64,000 nt of DNA, taken from positions 62,001-126,000 of the forward strand of contig NZ_QCXX01000009.1 in assembly GCF_003071065.1 (NCBI RefSeq). Reading direction: 5' to 3'. Source of the stretch: Sphingobacterium athyrii (lineage in GTDB: Bacteria; Bacteroidota; Bacteroidia; Sphingobacteriales; Sphingobacteriaceae). Position 1 is the first letter of the stretch. The number at the start of each line of letters is the position of its first letter. The notes beneath the pieces are model-generated. The model searched no databases and was not told the origin of the DNA. It was given only the letters and a program-made list of their open reading frames with translations. The translations under genes were made by a program, and so were the position numbers. Positions 18,620 to 28,365 of the stretch are shown piece after piece.

Positions 18620-19345
18620 ATGGGATGGAATATATTGATTGTTGAAGATGAAGACTGGGCTTTTGTAGGCTTAAAGGAGATGTTGATAGACCTTTATGGG
18701 GATAGCACATTGACTTTTACCAATGCAAAGGAGATCCAGGAGGCGGTGACGGTGATCAATAAACATCATTTCGACCTGATCTTTATGGACATCCATTTGA
18801 TGGACGGGTTGAGTTTTGAAATATTTAAGCAGGTTTCGGTCGAAGTGCCACTTATTTTTACGACAGCCTATGAACAATATGCATTAGAGGCTTTTCAGCA
18901 TCAGGGCTACGCCTATCTGTTGAAACCTTTCGATGTGGACGAACTTGTGCAAACCATGAAACGTATTGAGCTGCTGTTACCCAAAGCAGAGGTTCGTTTA
19001 AAACAGCGGTTTCTTGTAAAGTATGGTAATTTTTTAAAGTCTTTGGCGATTGCCGATATCGCTTACTTTATGGCCGAAGATAAAGAGCTATATGCGGTGG
19101 AAAAAGGGTCAGGCGTAGCCTATATCATTGAAGACAGCTTGGTCCACTTGGTCACGCAGGTAGATCCTTTTGCCTTTTTTCAGATTAATCGGAAATTTCT
19201 TATTCGTATAGATTCCATTCAGTCTATGTTGAAAATAAGTCGGAATAGAATTAAATTGGAACTAATTCCCCCAACTCCAAAGGGGATTGATGTTGTAGTT
19301 AGCGAAGAACGTTCTCCAAATTTTCAGCGTTGGCTGGATCAATAG
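18620..19345 (+). CDS. LytTR-family response regulator
   Basis: Receiver domain with the acidic pair Glu9/Asp10, phospho-acceptor Asp57 in IFMDIHLMDG, Thr in FTTAYEQYA and Lys102 in YLLKPF. A LytTR DNA-binding domain fills about residues 135-235. It is the apparent partner of the kinase at 9571, at the other end of the metalloprotease-SusCD cassette. Its ATG sits 13 bases after a strong terminator and no TAnnTTTG box fits in the gap, so it may be expressed by read-through of the operon. That would place the regulator's level under control of its own target operon (positive feedback). The link to that operon rests on location and on the repeats at 10946-10997. Confidence 0.92.
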   Translation: MGWNILIVEDEDWAFVGLKEMLIDLYGDSTLTFTNAKEIQEAVTVINKHHFDLIFMDIHLMDGLSFEIFKQVSVEVPLIFTTAYEQYALEAFQHQGYAYLLKPFDVDELVQTMKRIELLLPKAEVRLKQRFLVKYGNFLKSLAIADIAYFMAEDKELYAVEKGSGVAYIIEDSLVHLVTQVDPFAFFQINRKFLIRIDSIQSMLKISRNRIKLELIPPTPKGIDVVVSEERSPNFQRWLDQ

Positions 19346-19462
19346 CAGTTTGTTAGCTTGCTTACTTTCAGTTTATTGTCATTAGTTGGTTCTGTAATTA
19401 GTTGATTTTCATTTGTTTATTTTTTTTAAAAAAAATGTCTATTAAATTAGTATAGATTATAT

Positions 19463-19503
19463 TATATTTGCGCCCTGTAAAATCTATCAATTTAGTAGAT
19501 TTT
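19463..19503 (+). promoter_or_regulatory. -7 box and leader hairpin upstream of the second SusC gene
   Basis: TATATTTG at 19463-19470 is a full -7 match, 137 bases before the ATG; no good -33 box is found, which suggests activation. Just after it, AAAATCTA (19479-19486) and TAGATTTT (19496-19503) form an 8-bp stem with T's following, which could act as an attenuator in the leader. Confidence 0.45.
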
Positions 19504-19607
19504 TAGATATGCAGACTTTTGTCTTGTTTTTTGGTAAAATAATTACATTAATTTATTTATTTTCTATATAAGTATTATACTTAACTCATTTATTAATTAT
19601 CCTTCAT

Positions 19608-22600
19608 ATGCACTCAACATTCAAATACATTCCTATTGTCGCGTTAGCTTTGTCTAGTGCGAGTGTGAATAAATTGTATGCACAGCAACGTTCCATTCAG
19701 GGAAAAGTGACCGATGCCAATACTGGGCAAGTACTTCCGGGCGTAAGTGTGCGGGTATCCGACCAAAATAAATCGACGCTGACCAACGCTAACGGGGAGT
19801 TTACGATCAATATCACAGGTAAAGATGACCCGTTCCTGGAGTTTTCTTTTATAGGCTACGAATCGCAACAACTGAGAGCCACGGGAAGTACAATCTCTTT
19901 GGCTTTGAAGCCGTCAAGTACAGATTTGGAAGAGGTGGTCGTAGTGGCTTATGGTACATCTAAGCGGTCCAACATCACGGGGTCGGTGAGTACGGTGAGT
20001 AGCAAAGCAATTGAGAATAGACAGGTATCGAATATTACAAAAGCATTAGAAGGACAGGTTCCGGGCTTACAATCGGTGGCATCTTCGGGGCAACCAGGTA
20101 CAGGGGCTAGTATACGAATTAGAGGAATAGGATCTATTAATGCTTCCAGCGCACCTTTGTTTGTCGTGGATGGAAGCCCATATATGGGGGATATAAATTC
20201 ATTGAATCCAAATGATATTCAATCAATATCGGTGTTAAAGGATGCCGCTTCCAGCGCACTTTATGGTTCACGTGGAGCAAATGGCGTTATCATTATTACA
20301 ACAAAATCTGGTACAGCCTCGAGTGATACCAAGATCAATCTTAATTTCACACAGGGATATTCAACGCGGGCAGTTCGAGATTATGATCAAGTGACAACAG
20401 ATGAGTATTTTCAATTGTATTGGGAAGCTGTGCGAAACAAGGAATTGTCCAATGGAAGAACCGCAGAGCAGGCTGCTAAAAATGCGAGTGCATTCGTATT
20501 GGAAGATTTAAATATCAATCCTTATGGCAGTCAATTTCCACAACCTGTCGGGTTGGATGGAAAGCTTGTGGCGGGCGCAAAAACCCTCTGGGATGATCCT
20601 TGGACTGATGTATTGCAGCGTACAGGTGTGCGAACACAGGCGGACTTGGGCTTTAGCGGCGGGGGAGCAAAAAGTACCTATTATATTTCTGGAGGGTATC
20701 TTAATGATCAGGGAATTGCAATTGAATCGGGATTTAAACGCTACAATTTACGTGCAAATCTTGATAGCAAAGTGAAATCCTGGTTAAATGTTGGGGTAAA
20801 TATCGGTGGTAGCAGTACGTTACAAAAATATCCGCAATCCGAAGATAGCAATACTGCCAATATCATAAATTTTACGCGACTTGTTCCATCCTTTTATCCG
20901 TATTATGAACGGAACCCGGATGGCTCTTTTGTGCTTGATGCCAACGGTAATAAAGTGTATGATTTTGGCGAATATCGACCAAGCGGTGCTACTCCACGAA
21001 ATAACCTAGCAGCTTCATTACCATTGGATAAAAATGATATTCGCAGAGACAACCTCTCAGCCAGGGCTTATCTGGAGGCGCTACTGACTAAAAATCTTAA
21101 ATTGAAATCGACTTATAGTGTTGATTATATTAATGGGAATACACACGACTATGTTAACCCATTGCTTGGCGATGGAGTGAATACAGGTGGTTCTGTATCC
21201 CGTTCAAATGTTCGTACTGTATCACAGACCTGGAACAATCTATTGACCTATGAGAAGCAGTTCGGACTGAATTACATCAATGTGTTGGGTGGGCAGGAAT
21301 ACTATGCCTTTAATAGCAGTAATATCAGTGGAAGCCGTAATCGCTTTGTGTTACCCGGGTTTTATGAGCCTGCTGCTGCCTCACAGTTAAACGATTTTAC
21401 CGGGTATAGTGATGAATATAGGTTATTGAGCTTTTTAGGAAGAGCGGAATATAATTACAATAGTAAATATTATTTATCCGCTTCATTGCGGACAGACGGT
21501 TCCGCTCGTTTTTCTAAAAATACCCGCTGGGGGACCTTTTGGTCTGTTGGTGGTTCATGGAAAATAGCACAGGAAGACTTTTTGAAAGATAAGACTATAT
21601 TGGATCAACTGACTTTAAGAGCAAGTTACGGTGGGCAGGGGAACGATAATTTGTCTACTTATTATGAGTATCAAGAACTCTATGCTATTGCCAATAATAA
21701 CGGTAAGGGAGGGACATACACCAGTAGGTTGGGGACGCCGGGTCTACAATGGGAGTCCAATCTTAATATGAATATCGGACTTGATGTTTCTGCTTTTAAT
21801 AATAGAGTTGCCCTAAATGTCGAATATTATATTCGGAAGAGTAAAGATCTTTTGTTCACCATGCCAATGGCGCCTTCTACCGGTTATAGTGGATTCAGTG
21901 CTAATGCAGGGGCAATGCAAAATACAGGAATAGATGTCGACATCCATACGATACCTGTACGTAATGATAATTTTAGGTGGAATCTTGATGTTAATTTTTC
22001 TCATTTCAAAAACAAGATCACGTCTTTACCTAATAATAACAAATCGATCAGCACAGGCAATAAGCTAATGCGTGTCGGTGGAAGTTTGTATGATTTCTAT
22101 ATTCCTGAATGGGCAGGGGTGAATCAAAAAACAGGCTTACCGGAATGGTATGTGGCTGATGAAAATGGCCAGAGAACCGAAAATAAAACATCTGAATATG
22201 GAAAGGCCGGGAATGTTATTGGTTCAAGTTCCCTACCGGATTTGACTGGAGGTATTCAAAACAGTTTTAACTACAGAAATTTTGATCTTTCTGCATTTGT
22301 CAGTTTCAGTTTGGGCGGGAAGGTATTGGATAGCGATTATGTCCAGGTAATGCATAATGGTAGCAATCCTGGAAGAGCTTGGTCTAAGGAGATATTGGAG
22401 CGTTGGACACCTGAAAATACACAGACAGATGTGCCGAAGTTGACAACAGACAACTTGAGCTGGACATCGGCATCTACACGTTTTTTATACAGTGGTACCT
22501 ATGCACGTCTTAAAAATGTAAGTTTGGGATATAGTCTGCCAGCAGTATTGACCAAAAGAATTGGTATCGAAAAATTACGCGTTTTTGTCACCGGCGAAAA

Positions 22601-22718
22601 TTTATTGACTTTTTATGGTCATCAAGGTATGGATCCGGAGCAAACTGTGAATGGGGCTACTTATTTCCGCTATCCGGCAATGCGTACCGTTTCAGGTGGC
22701 CTCCAACTCGCTTTTTAA
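19608..22718 (+). CDS. SusC/RagA-type TonB-dependent outer-membrane transporter (second)
   Basis: Signal peptide ending near LYAQQ, carboxypeptidase-D-like domain (about 30-105), plug with EEVVVVAYGTSKRSN and the SusC mark SAPLFVVDGSPYMGD and SALYGSRGANGVI, then the barrel ending LAF. Length 1036. It is 262 bases after the response regulator and 32 bases before its SusD. The leader is long and may hold regulation. No enzyme gene lies in this operon, so the cargo cannot be told. It could be a second peptide importer or serve a glycan whose enzymes are elsewhere. Family is certain. Confidence 0.92.
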   Translation: MHSTFKYIPIVALALSSASVNKLYAQQRSIQGKVTDANTGQVLPGVSVRVSDQNKSTLTNANGEFTINITGKDDPFLEFSFIGYESQQLRATGSTISLALKPSSTDLEEVVVVAYGTSKRSNITGSVSTVSSKAIENRQVSNITKALEGQVPGLQSVASSGQPGTGASIRIRGIGSINASSAPLFVVDGSPYMGDINSLNPNDIQSISVLKDAASSALYGSRGANGVIIITTKSGTASSDTKINLNFTQGYSTRAVRDYDQVTTDEYFQLYWEAVRNKELSNGRTAEQAAKNASAFVLEDLNINPYGSQFPQPVGLDGKLVAGAKTLWDDPWTDVLQRTGVRTQADLGFSGGGAKSTYYISGGYLNDQGIAIESGFKRYNLRANLDSKVKSWLNVGVNIGGSSTLQKYPQSEDSNTANIINFTRLVPSFYPYYERNPDGSFVLDANGNKVYDFGEYRPSGATPRNNLAASLPLDKNDIRRDNLSARAYLEALLTKNLKLKSTYSVDYINGNTHDYVNPLLGDGVNTGGSVSRSNVRTVSQTWNNLLTYEKQFGLNYINVLGGQEYYAFNSSNISGSRNRFVLPGFYEPAAASQLNDFTGYSDEYRLLSFLGRAEYNYNSKYYLSASLRTDGSARFSKNTRWGTFWSVGGSWKIAQEDFLKDKTILDQLTLRASYGGQGNDNLSTYYEYQELYAIANNNGKGGTYTSRLGTPGLQWESNLNMNIGLDVSAFNNRVALNVEYYIRKSKDLLFTMPMAPSTGYSGFSANAGAMQNTGIDVDIHTIPVRNDNFRWNLDVNFSHFKNKITSLPNNNKSISTGNKLMRVGGSLYDFYIPEWAGVNQKTGLPEWYVADENGQRTENKTSEYGKAGNVIGSSSLPDLTGGIQNSFNYRNFDLSAFVSFSLGGKVLDSDYVQVMHNGSNPGRAWSKEILERWTPENTQTDVPKLTTDNLSWTSASTRFLYSGTYARLKNVSLGYSLPAVLTKRIGIEKLRVFVTGENLLTFYGHQGMDPEQTVNGATYFRYPAMRTVSGGLQLAF

Positions 22719-22750
22719 AACAATTGGATTGTTAATGTTAAGAAAATCAA

Positions 22751-24244
22751 ATGAGAATCATGAAACTAAAAATTGCTTATATATTATTGGCGCTTTCATT
22801 GGCGAACACTGCTTGTAAAGATACTTTGGAGACGTCTCCGACAACGTCGGTACCGGCAGGTGAGATTTATAAAAATACAGACAATATTGCTACGGTGATC
22901 AACGGAACCTGGGGATACCTGAATGAGCAATATTCCACCTATGCCAATCCGGGATATACTGCTGTGATGCGAACGAGTGATGCCATGGGAAGTGATGTTG
23001 CTGTGACAACAAAATATGGGTATCGAGATGCGTATGCATTCACCGAATTGAGCAATAGCCGTTCGGGGCGCTCGTCCTTCTTTTGGACCTTGTTGTACAA
23101 GGTGATCGATAACGCGAATAATGTGATTACTAAAGTTGATGGCGCTGCCGGATCACAGGAAGCTAAAAATGTTTTGAAGGGACAGGCCAAAGTGTTACGG
23201 GCTTTTTCCTATCTTAATTTGGCTTCTTTTTATCAGTTTAGCTACTTAAAAGATAAAAATGCAAAATCAGTTCCAATTTATACTGAACCCAGTACGTTAG
23301 AGACCCAGGGGCATCCGAAAGCCACACTAGAAGAAATCTATAAACTTATCGTGCAGGATTTGAAGGATAGTGAAGCGCTTTTAGCAACAGCTAAACGAGA
23401 AGCGAAGTACGACATTAATATTGATGTGGTGAACGGGCTGTTAGCTAGGACATACCTACAGACCGGAGCGTGGAAACTTGCTGCTGAATATGCAGACAAA
23501 GCATCTCAAAATTACCCCTTGATGAGTGCTGCGGCTTATAACGAAGGGTTTAATGATCTTGGCAATTCGGAATGGATATGGGGACACTTACAGACGAACG
23601 AACAAAGTGGAGCGAGTTATACATTCCATTATCTGGATGTATCCTCTGCAGGATCTTATTATTATAGCTTTATGGCCGATCCCTATTTCAAGGAGTTATT
23701 TGATCGTGATGATATTCGTTCAGGTTTATTTGAGTGGGATGGTCTAAAGGGAAGAGAAGGTTTTTTACGTTATAAGAAGTTTAAATTTAAATCAAATTTG
23801 ATCGGTGATATCGTATATATGCGTTCAGCTGAGATGCTTTTGATCGAAGCAGAGGGCTATGCGCGTGCCGGAGAAAAAGAAAAAGCGATAAATGCCTTGA
23901 ATACATTGCGGAAAGCACGGAATGCAGCTTTATTTGTTGGAGATGATAATGCTAAGTTGATTTCAGAGATTTTGATTGAGCGCAGAAAAGAGCTTTGGGG
24001 AGAGGGATTTGCGCTGTCGGATATTATTCGTACACAAGGAAAGGTGGATCGGAAAGCGTATGTCGATGCTAAAGGAAATGCGATTATGGTAGATGTCGTT
24101 GGCGAAGATGGGGTCGTCAAAAAAGTGACCGGCAAAGGACATCGTGTTATCCAGTTTCCTAACGATACCAAATTTGTGGAAAATAGCCCTTATTATTTAT
24201 TCTCGATCCCATTTTTGGAAACTGATCGAAATCCAAACTTGTAG
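22751..24244 (+). CDS. SusD/RagB-type surface lipoprotein (second)
   Basis: Signal with lipobox LANTAC; the cysteine is the probable acylation site. The body has SusD-style repeats (KGQAKVLRAFSYLNLASFYQ, RSAEMLLIEAEGYARAGE, ILIERRKELWGEGF) and a C-terminus of about normal length (497 residues). ATG at 22751; an in-frame ATG at 22760 would also give a good signal peptide. It follows SusC by 32 bases and ends 22 bases before a terminator, so the pair is a complete two-gene operon. Substrate unknown. Confidence 0.9.
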   Translation: MRIMKLKIAYILLALSLANTACKDTLETSPTTSVPAGEIYKNTDNIATVINGTWGYLNEQYSTYANPGYTAVMRTSDAMGSDVAVTTKYGYRDAYAFTELSNSRSGRSSFFWTLLYKVIDNANNVITKVDGAAGSQEAKNVLKGQAKVLRAFSYLNLASFYQFSYLKDKNAKSVPIYTEPSTLETQGHPKATLEEIYKLIVQDLKDSEALLATAKREAKYDINIDVVNGLLARTYLQTGAWKLAAEYADKASQNYPLMSAAAYNEGFNDLGNSEWIWGHLQTNEQSGASYTFHYLDVSSAGSYYYSFMADPYFKELFDRDDIRSGLFEWDGLKGREGFLRYKKFKFKSNLIGDIVYMRSAEMLLIEAEGYARAGEKEKAINALNTLRKARNAALFVGDDNAKLISEILIERRKELWGEGFALSDIIRTQGKVDRKAYVDAKGNAIMVDVVGEDGVVKKVTGKGHRVIQFPNDTKFVENSPYYLFSIPFLETDRNPNL

Positions 24245-24266
24245 GAGGCAAGCTGCTTATTCATAT

Positions 24267-24297
24267 AAAAGCCGATGCATCTCTGTATCGGCTTTTT
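24267..24297 (+). terminator. Terminator after the second SusCD pair
   Basis: AAAAGCCGAT (24267-24276) with its exact complement (24287-24296), 10 bp, followed by T's. Confidence 0.85.
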
Positions 24298-24430
24298 GGT
24301 GTTTATGCTTTTAAAATAGCCTTTGATATAGTAACCTTGCACTGCTTTTTTTCATAGTTCCTAGATCCGTATCTATTCGGAAAGTTGATTTGCTCCGATA
24401 GGTTCTTGATAGAAGTTACTGATAGTATAC

Positions 24431-24521
24431 TTTTCCACATTATGTTAATAACTGTGTTAATAACATGTTTAGAAAAAAAGATGCTGTTATCAACAGTACT
24501 TATTAACATTATGTTGATAAC
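24431..24521. repeat. Cluster of GTTRATAAC-like 9-mers
   Basis: GTTAATAAC occurs at 24444-24452 and 24456-24464, and GTTGATAAC at 24513-24521. The reverse form GTTATCAAC occurs at 24486-24494, and a further TTATTAAC starts near 24500. TTATCAACA (24487-24495) and TGTTGATAA (24512-24520) are a 9-bp inverted repeat. TTTTCCACA (24431-24439) matches the DnaA box form TTWTNCACA. The cluster spans the PepSY gene end and its 3' side. Confidence 0.55.
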
Positions 24522-25671
24522 CCTTCTTTTTCTTTGCCTTCTTACTTTTGTTCAACCAGATTATATAACCCGTGATGGGTAGGGAAGCACAAAAAAGGCT
24601 TGCGATAAAAGCAATAATCTTTGTTCCCATGCCGCCTATACTACCGGTGTGGATATCATAATTCAACGATCCCAGTTTATCACCGAGGCGTAAGTTCTCA
24701 CCCGTTTTGATCTCCTTTAAACGGGCTTGTTTTCGGTCAAAATATAACCAGCTAAAGACACCGCTTCGTTTTTCGTACCGTCTGATTTGAATATCGACTT
24801 CTTGCTCTGTTTCTTTTTTCAGTCGGATGGAAAACATTTCAGCCTGCGGATAATTTTTGAGACTGTAGTGTAGTGCATTGTCCTGCAATTCTGCGTAAGG
24901 CAAGGGAATTAGTTTTGGGGCTGGTAGAAGAGTAGATGCCGCTTCCTGTTGAAAAAGATTAAATGTAGCGATATACGTCTTTTTGAATCCCGGAAATGCA
25001 AATGCCAAACCTGTAATCGCAAAAGCCAGTGCAATAAAAAGGCTATAGAAGCCAATTACATTGTGCAGATCGTGATTTAACCGTTTCCATTTCACCTTCG
25101 TATCTACCCAAAAGCTCCTGCGGAGATTTTTTCCCTTCCATTTTTTCGGCCACCACAATACGATTCCGCTCAGTAGAATGACAATAAATAGCGCCGTAGA
25201 CCAACTTACTAAGGCATGGCCATATTTTTTCCCAAGCAACAAGTTGAGGTGGAGCTGTAAGACCAGTTGAAAAAACTCCGTCTTTGTGTTTTCAACCTGT
25301 TGCACCTTACCTGTATAAGGATTAATGAATACCCTTTTATAATAACGAAAGTAATTCCAGTGACCAAAGGCTGTCTCATCTGTTTTCATGGCACGAAATA
25401 CCCAGGTTCGATTTTTCGCTGGATAGAGGTCTACACGAGAGATTTTTTGCCCATCTTCAAGATTACTTTGTGCATTGTTCAGTAAGGTACTTAAAGGGAG
25501 CGGATCCGTGGAGCTATCAACAGGAGCTATAAAATACTTTTCAGGATAAGCCCATAATTTGAGCTCATCCTGAAAGGTATATATACACCCTGTTATACTT
25601 AAAATGAGTACGATAACACCCGTGATTATACCGAGCCATTTATGCAGCCAAAGTATGCTAGATTTGATCAT
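24490..25671 (-). CDS. PepSY-associated membrane protein of an iron-uptake operon
   Basis: Such PepSY-TM proteins are usually encoded next to siderophore receptors and have been linked to reduction or release of iron on the periplasmic side. Four transmembrane segments are visible (about 8-30, 145-167, 198-220 and the C-terminal IIAFIASLFCASLPITGYII), with a periplasmic region holding the PepSY folds and conserved histidines (HKW, HDLHN, HTG). The ATG directly follows the receptor's TAG stop (stop 25672-25674, start 25669-25671), so the two are translated from one message. The C-terminus is Lys-rich (KKAKKKKG) and ends in the repeat cluster. Family assignment is good; exact reaction unknown. 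Confidence 0.82.
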   Translation of the reverse strand: MIKSSILWLHKWLGIITGVIVLILSITGCIYTFQDELKLWAYPEKYFIAPVDSSTDPLPLSTLLNNAQSNLEDGQKISRVDLYPAKNRTWVFRAMKTDETAFGHWNYFRYYKRVFINPYTGKVQQVENTKTEFFQLVLQLHLNLLLGKKYGHALVSWSTALFIVILLSGIVLWWPKKWKGKNLRRSFWVDTKVKWKRLNHDLHNVIGFYSLFIALAFAITGLAFAFPGFKKTYIATFNLFQQEAASTLLPAPKLIPLPYAELQDNALHYSLKNYPQAEMFSIRLKKETEQEVDIQIRRYEKRSGVFSWLYFDRKQARLKEIKTGENLRLGDKLGSLNYDIHTGSIGGMGTKIIAFIASLFCASLPITGYIIWLNKSKKAKKKKGYQHNVNKYC

Positions 25672-28002
25672 CTAAAATTTGTAATTGATATTAAAGGAAG
25701 CCATCATTCCCTGACCTCTTACGTATTCCTCATTTAATGCACGATATTGACTTACAACGGGGTAGTAGTTCGTGTTGAAAAGATTTTCAATACCTAGCCC
25801 CAATGACCATTGTCTGTTGATCTGATAATTACCATTTAAGTTAAAAAGATCAACAGATTTAACCGGCCCCTCGCTATTTTTATAAACACCTTTTTCGTTA
25901 GGCATGAAACGATCGCGCGCGCCGGTATGTACCCAGAATAATTGAAAGGTCAATGGTTTGATAGGGGTATAATATATATATCCCGTCGCTTTGATCGGAG
26001 CGATACGAGAGCCGTTGAGGTAGGATTTCGTACCGTCTTCTTTTTTCGATTTTCCCTCCACATAAGCATAAGTTCCACCTATCGTGAGCTGAGGACTGAT
26101 TGTCGCACTTAGGGCTACTTCATAGCCATAAACATCCTCAGGAAGTCGTTGTGGCATTAGATAACCACCAATGTCTACAAGTTCTACTCCCATTTTTGAA
26201 GTACTGTAATAGTAAGAAGCAGCTAATTGGAAAATACTATAGTTGCTAGAAAACCCGACTTCATAGTTATTGGTGATGATGGGATCTGTTTTCAGACTAT
26301 CCAGGTCGTTGTCCGTTGCCCTGCGGACAATTCTGCCAAGCTCATTGATAGCAAAACCCTGTGAAAAGCTTATGAAAGGGTTAAAGAAAGAATATTTATT
26401 ATAACGGAGGCCGGCATTGAACGTGGCTCCTTTATACGGTATTTCACCGCCTTTGACAGCAATACTACCTTCATTATTCGGTCCGGTAGCAATGGTGTTG
26501 AAATCTTTGATTTTTACGGTTGCATTTTCATAACGGACCCCACCTTTGAAGATTAGATTTTCGAGAAAATCAATTTTTACTTGAGCATAGGGCGCCACGT
26601 TCAGCATATTCATATAGGGAATATAGACCCTGCCGTCCGTCAGGTTTTGATCCGTAACATCATTCAGGAGATCAAGTCCGTAAGTGACATCTGCGTTAGA
26701 GCCAAATACCTGAAATGGCGTGTTGAGATTGATCCGTAAACCTTTTTTCTCGGAGTTGATCTGTGTCTGGCCGGGACCATACCAGGCCGATGCTTTTTCG
26801 ACATAACGATTCATGGACCGAAAGGTGTTGTAATAGGCCGATGCAACGAGAGAGGTGGAGGCAAAAAGATTATTTTTGGTATACGTCAGCATTGCATTGT
26901 GATTGTATGGCGTACCGGCAGGTTTGCCTGGGTCATCACCTTTTACTCCGATGGTCGGGGACTGTCCATAGACACCTGTCTGGCTAATGTATCTGTTGTG
27001 CTGGTTGCTTCGATAAAAATTATATACTGCGGATAGATTGGAACTGCTATCGATGGTGTAGCCGATTTTGAGAAATGCATTGTATTGATAGGTGTTTGAA
27101 AGACCATCTGTTTGACCAAGCGGTGTCCCATCTCCATCGCGTTGAAGGCCCACATAATCTGCCGATCCGCTGACGGTGTAATCCCAGCTGTTTTTTCGGC
27201 CATATAATGTTTGGACCGCACGATAGCCTAATGTTCCGGCACTGTTTATAGGATTGAAGGTTGTCCTCAGGCTGGTAATTCCTTGGATGGGAGCTGAATC
27301 TTTTGCTGGATTGCGCGTGATGTAGTTGATGATCCCACCAGCTGAGCCATTGCCATAGATGGATGTTGCTCCTTTTATAACTTCCACACGCTCAATAACA
27401 CTAGGATCAATGGTGCGTAGATCACGTTGGCCGTTCATTAATGGTGTGGATTGGGGAATGCCGTCTATTAAAACCAGTACGGATCGTCCACGTAAGGTCT
27501 GACCCGAATTGGTTGCTTTATTGGTCGCTGTTCCCAGCCCGGGAATTGTATTACCAAGTATTGTGGAAAGATTGGTGCTGATCTGACTCTGTGCCTCGAT
27601 CTCTTTTGTGGTTAAGATGGATACAGAGGAGGGAACAGTCGATATACTTTCGGCTTTACGGCCGGCAGTAACAATAATCTCGTCTAAAATCTGCGTTGCA
27701 TTTAACTGGAATAAGAGAGGGCCGGTGAGTGTATCTAAACGCACTGTTTTTTCAAGAGGAGAAAAACCGGTATAGGAAACACGAAATTGAAGCGGACTAT
27801 CCGATGGCACTTTACTGAGCTGAAATTGCCCGTGCTGATCGGAATATCCAATGTTTTTTCCATTGAGTTTGATATTGGCTTGAGCTACTGGTTGATTTTC
27901 TTTGTTTTTTACGAGGATAGATAACTCTTGTGCATGTAACTGCGTCCCGAGAAGGACAAGGGTTCCCGCTGCGAACATCATATATCGTGTTCTATTCTTC
28001 AT
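25672..28002 (-). CDS. TonB-dependent siderophore-type receptor
   Basis: Outer-membrane receptor for iron chelates. Signal peptide ending LHAQ, a short carboxypeptidase-D-like domain (about 27-105), then the plug: ILDEIIVTAGRKAES, the TLRGRSVLVLIDGIP loop and VEVIKGATSIYGNGSAGG. The barrel follows and ends with SFNINYKF. The total is 776 residues, as for ferric-siderophore receptors and unlike the longer SusC proteins. It is the first gene of a two-gene operon with the PepSY protein, behind a strong promoter at 28035-28067. Iron control (Fur) is expected but no box was confirmed. The siderophore is unknown. Confidence 0.88.
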   Translation of the reverse strand: MKNRTRYMMFAAGTLVLLGTQLHAQELSILVKNKENQPVAQANIKLNGKNIGYSDQHGQFQLSKVPSDSPLQFRVSYTGFSPLEKTVRLDTLTGPLLFQLNATQILDEIIVTAGRKAESISTVPSSVSILTTKEIEAQSQISTNLSTILGNTIPGLGTATNKATNSGQTLRGRSVLVLIDGIPQSTPLMNGQRDLRTIDPSVIERVEVIKGATSIYGNGSAGGIINYITRNPAKDSAPIQGITSLRTTFNPINSAGTLGYRAVQTLYGRKNSWDYTVSGSADYVGLQRDGDGTPLGQTDGLSNTYQYNAFLKIGYTIDSSSNLSAVYNFYRSNQHNRYISQTGVYGQSPTIGVKGDDPGKPAGTPYNHNAMLTYTKNNLFASTSLVASAYYNTFRSMNRYVEKASAWYGPGQTQINSEKKGLRINLNTPFQVFGSNADVTYGLDLLNDVTDQNLTDGRVYIPYMNMLNVAPYAQVKIDFLENLIFKGGVRYENATVKIKDFNTIATGPNNEGSIAVKGGEIPYKGATFNAGLRYNKYSFFNPFISFSQGFAINELGRIVRRATDNDLDSLKTDPIITNNYEVGFSSNYSIFQLAASYYYSTSKMGVELVDIGGYLMPQRLPEDVYGYEVALSATISPQLTIGGTYAYVEGKSKKEDGTKSYLNGSRIAPIKATGYIYYTPIKPLTFQLFWVHTGARDRFMPNEKGVYKNSEGPVKSVDLFNLNGNYQINRQWSLGLGIENLFNTNYYPVVSQYRALNEEYVRGQGMMASFNINYKF

Positions 28003-28034
28003 GGTAGTTTATTTAGATCAAATATAAATTGGTG

Positions 28035-28067
28035 CAAATATAGAATATTTAATATTTCTTCATCAAA
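28035..28067 (-). promoter_or_regulatory. Promoter of the siderophore-receptor operon
   Basis: On the minus strand, TTTG (28067-28064), 21 bases, then TATATTTG (28042-28035): full Bacteroidota promoter. The expected start is about 27 bases before the ATG at 28002. Confidence 0.6.
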
Positions 28068-28365
28068 AAAAACTGCTATTTTTTCTCGTAAAATTCTAAT
28101 ATAGTGGCTGTCTCTATAGCGACTTTCTCATTTACAAAATCTCCGAAGATAAATCGGAATTCGATTTGGAGTGTCTCTCTTGATCGCTATGAATATGGAA
28201 GAATATAGTGATGTTGTGTTGTCATACATTGACAGTCATGAAAAATTTATACGGCCTGGTTAAGCGGTATATTTTATTTTCTTCATTTTGAGTATATATT
28301 TTGTTTACAATTTATTGATACAAGATAGCTATTTTAGCAGGGTATATTTCAATAATCAAAGGTAG
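28068..28365. other. Intergenic region between divergent genes
   Basis: No gene seen. A hairpin pairs AAATCG with CGATTT around 28150-28170, flanked by CTCC and GGAG. The glycerophosphodiesterase promoter should lie at the right end; TATATTTC at 28343-28350 is one base off the -7 box but lacks a well-placed -33 box. Confidence 0.35.

Noticed and set aside
24431..24521. Chromosome origin
   Set aside because: DnaA-like words are present but the gene context (iron uptake, no dnaA, dnaN or gidA) and mostly inexact boxes do not support oriC.
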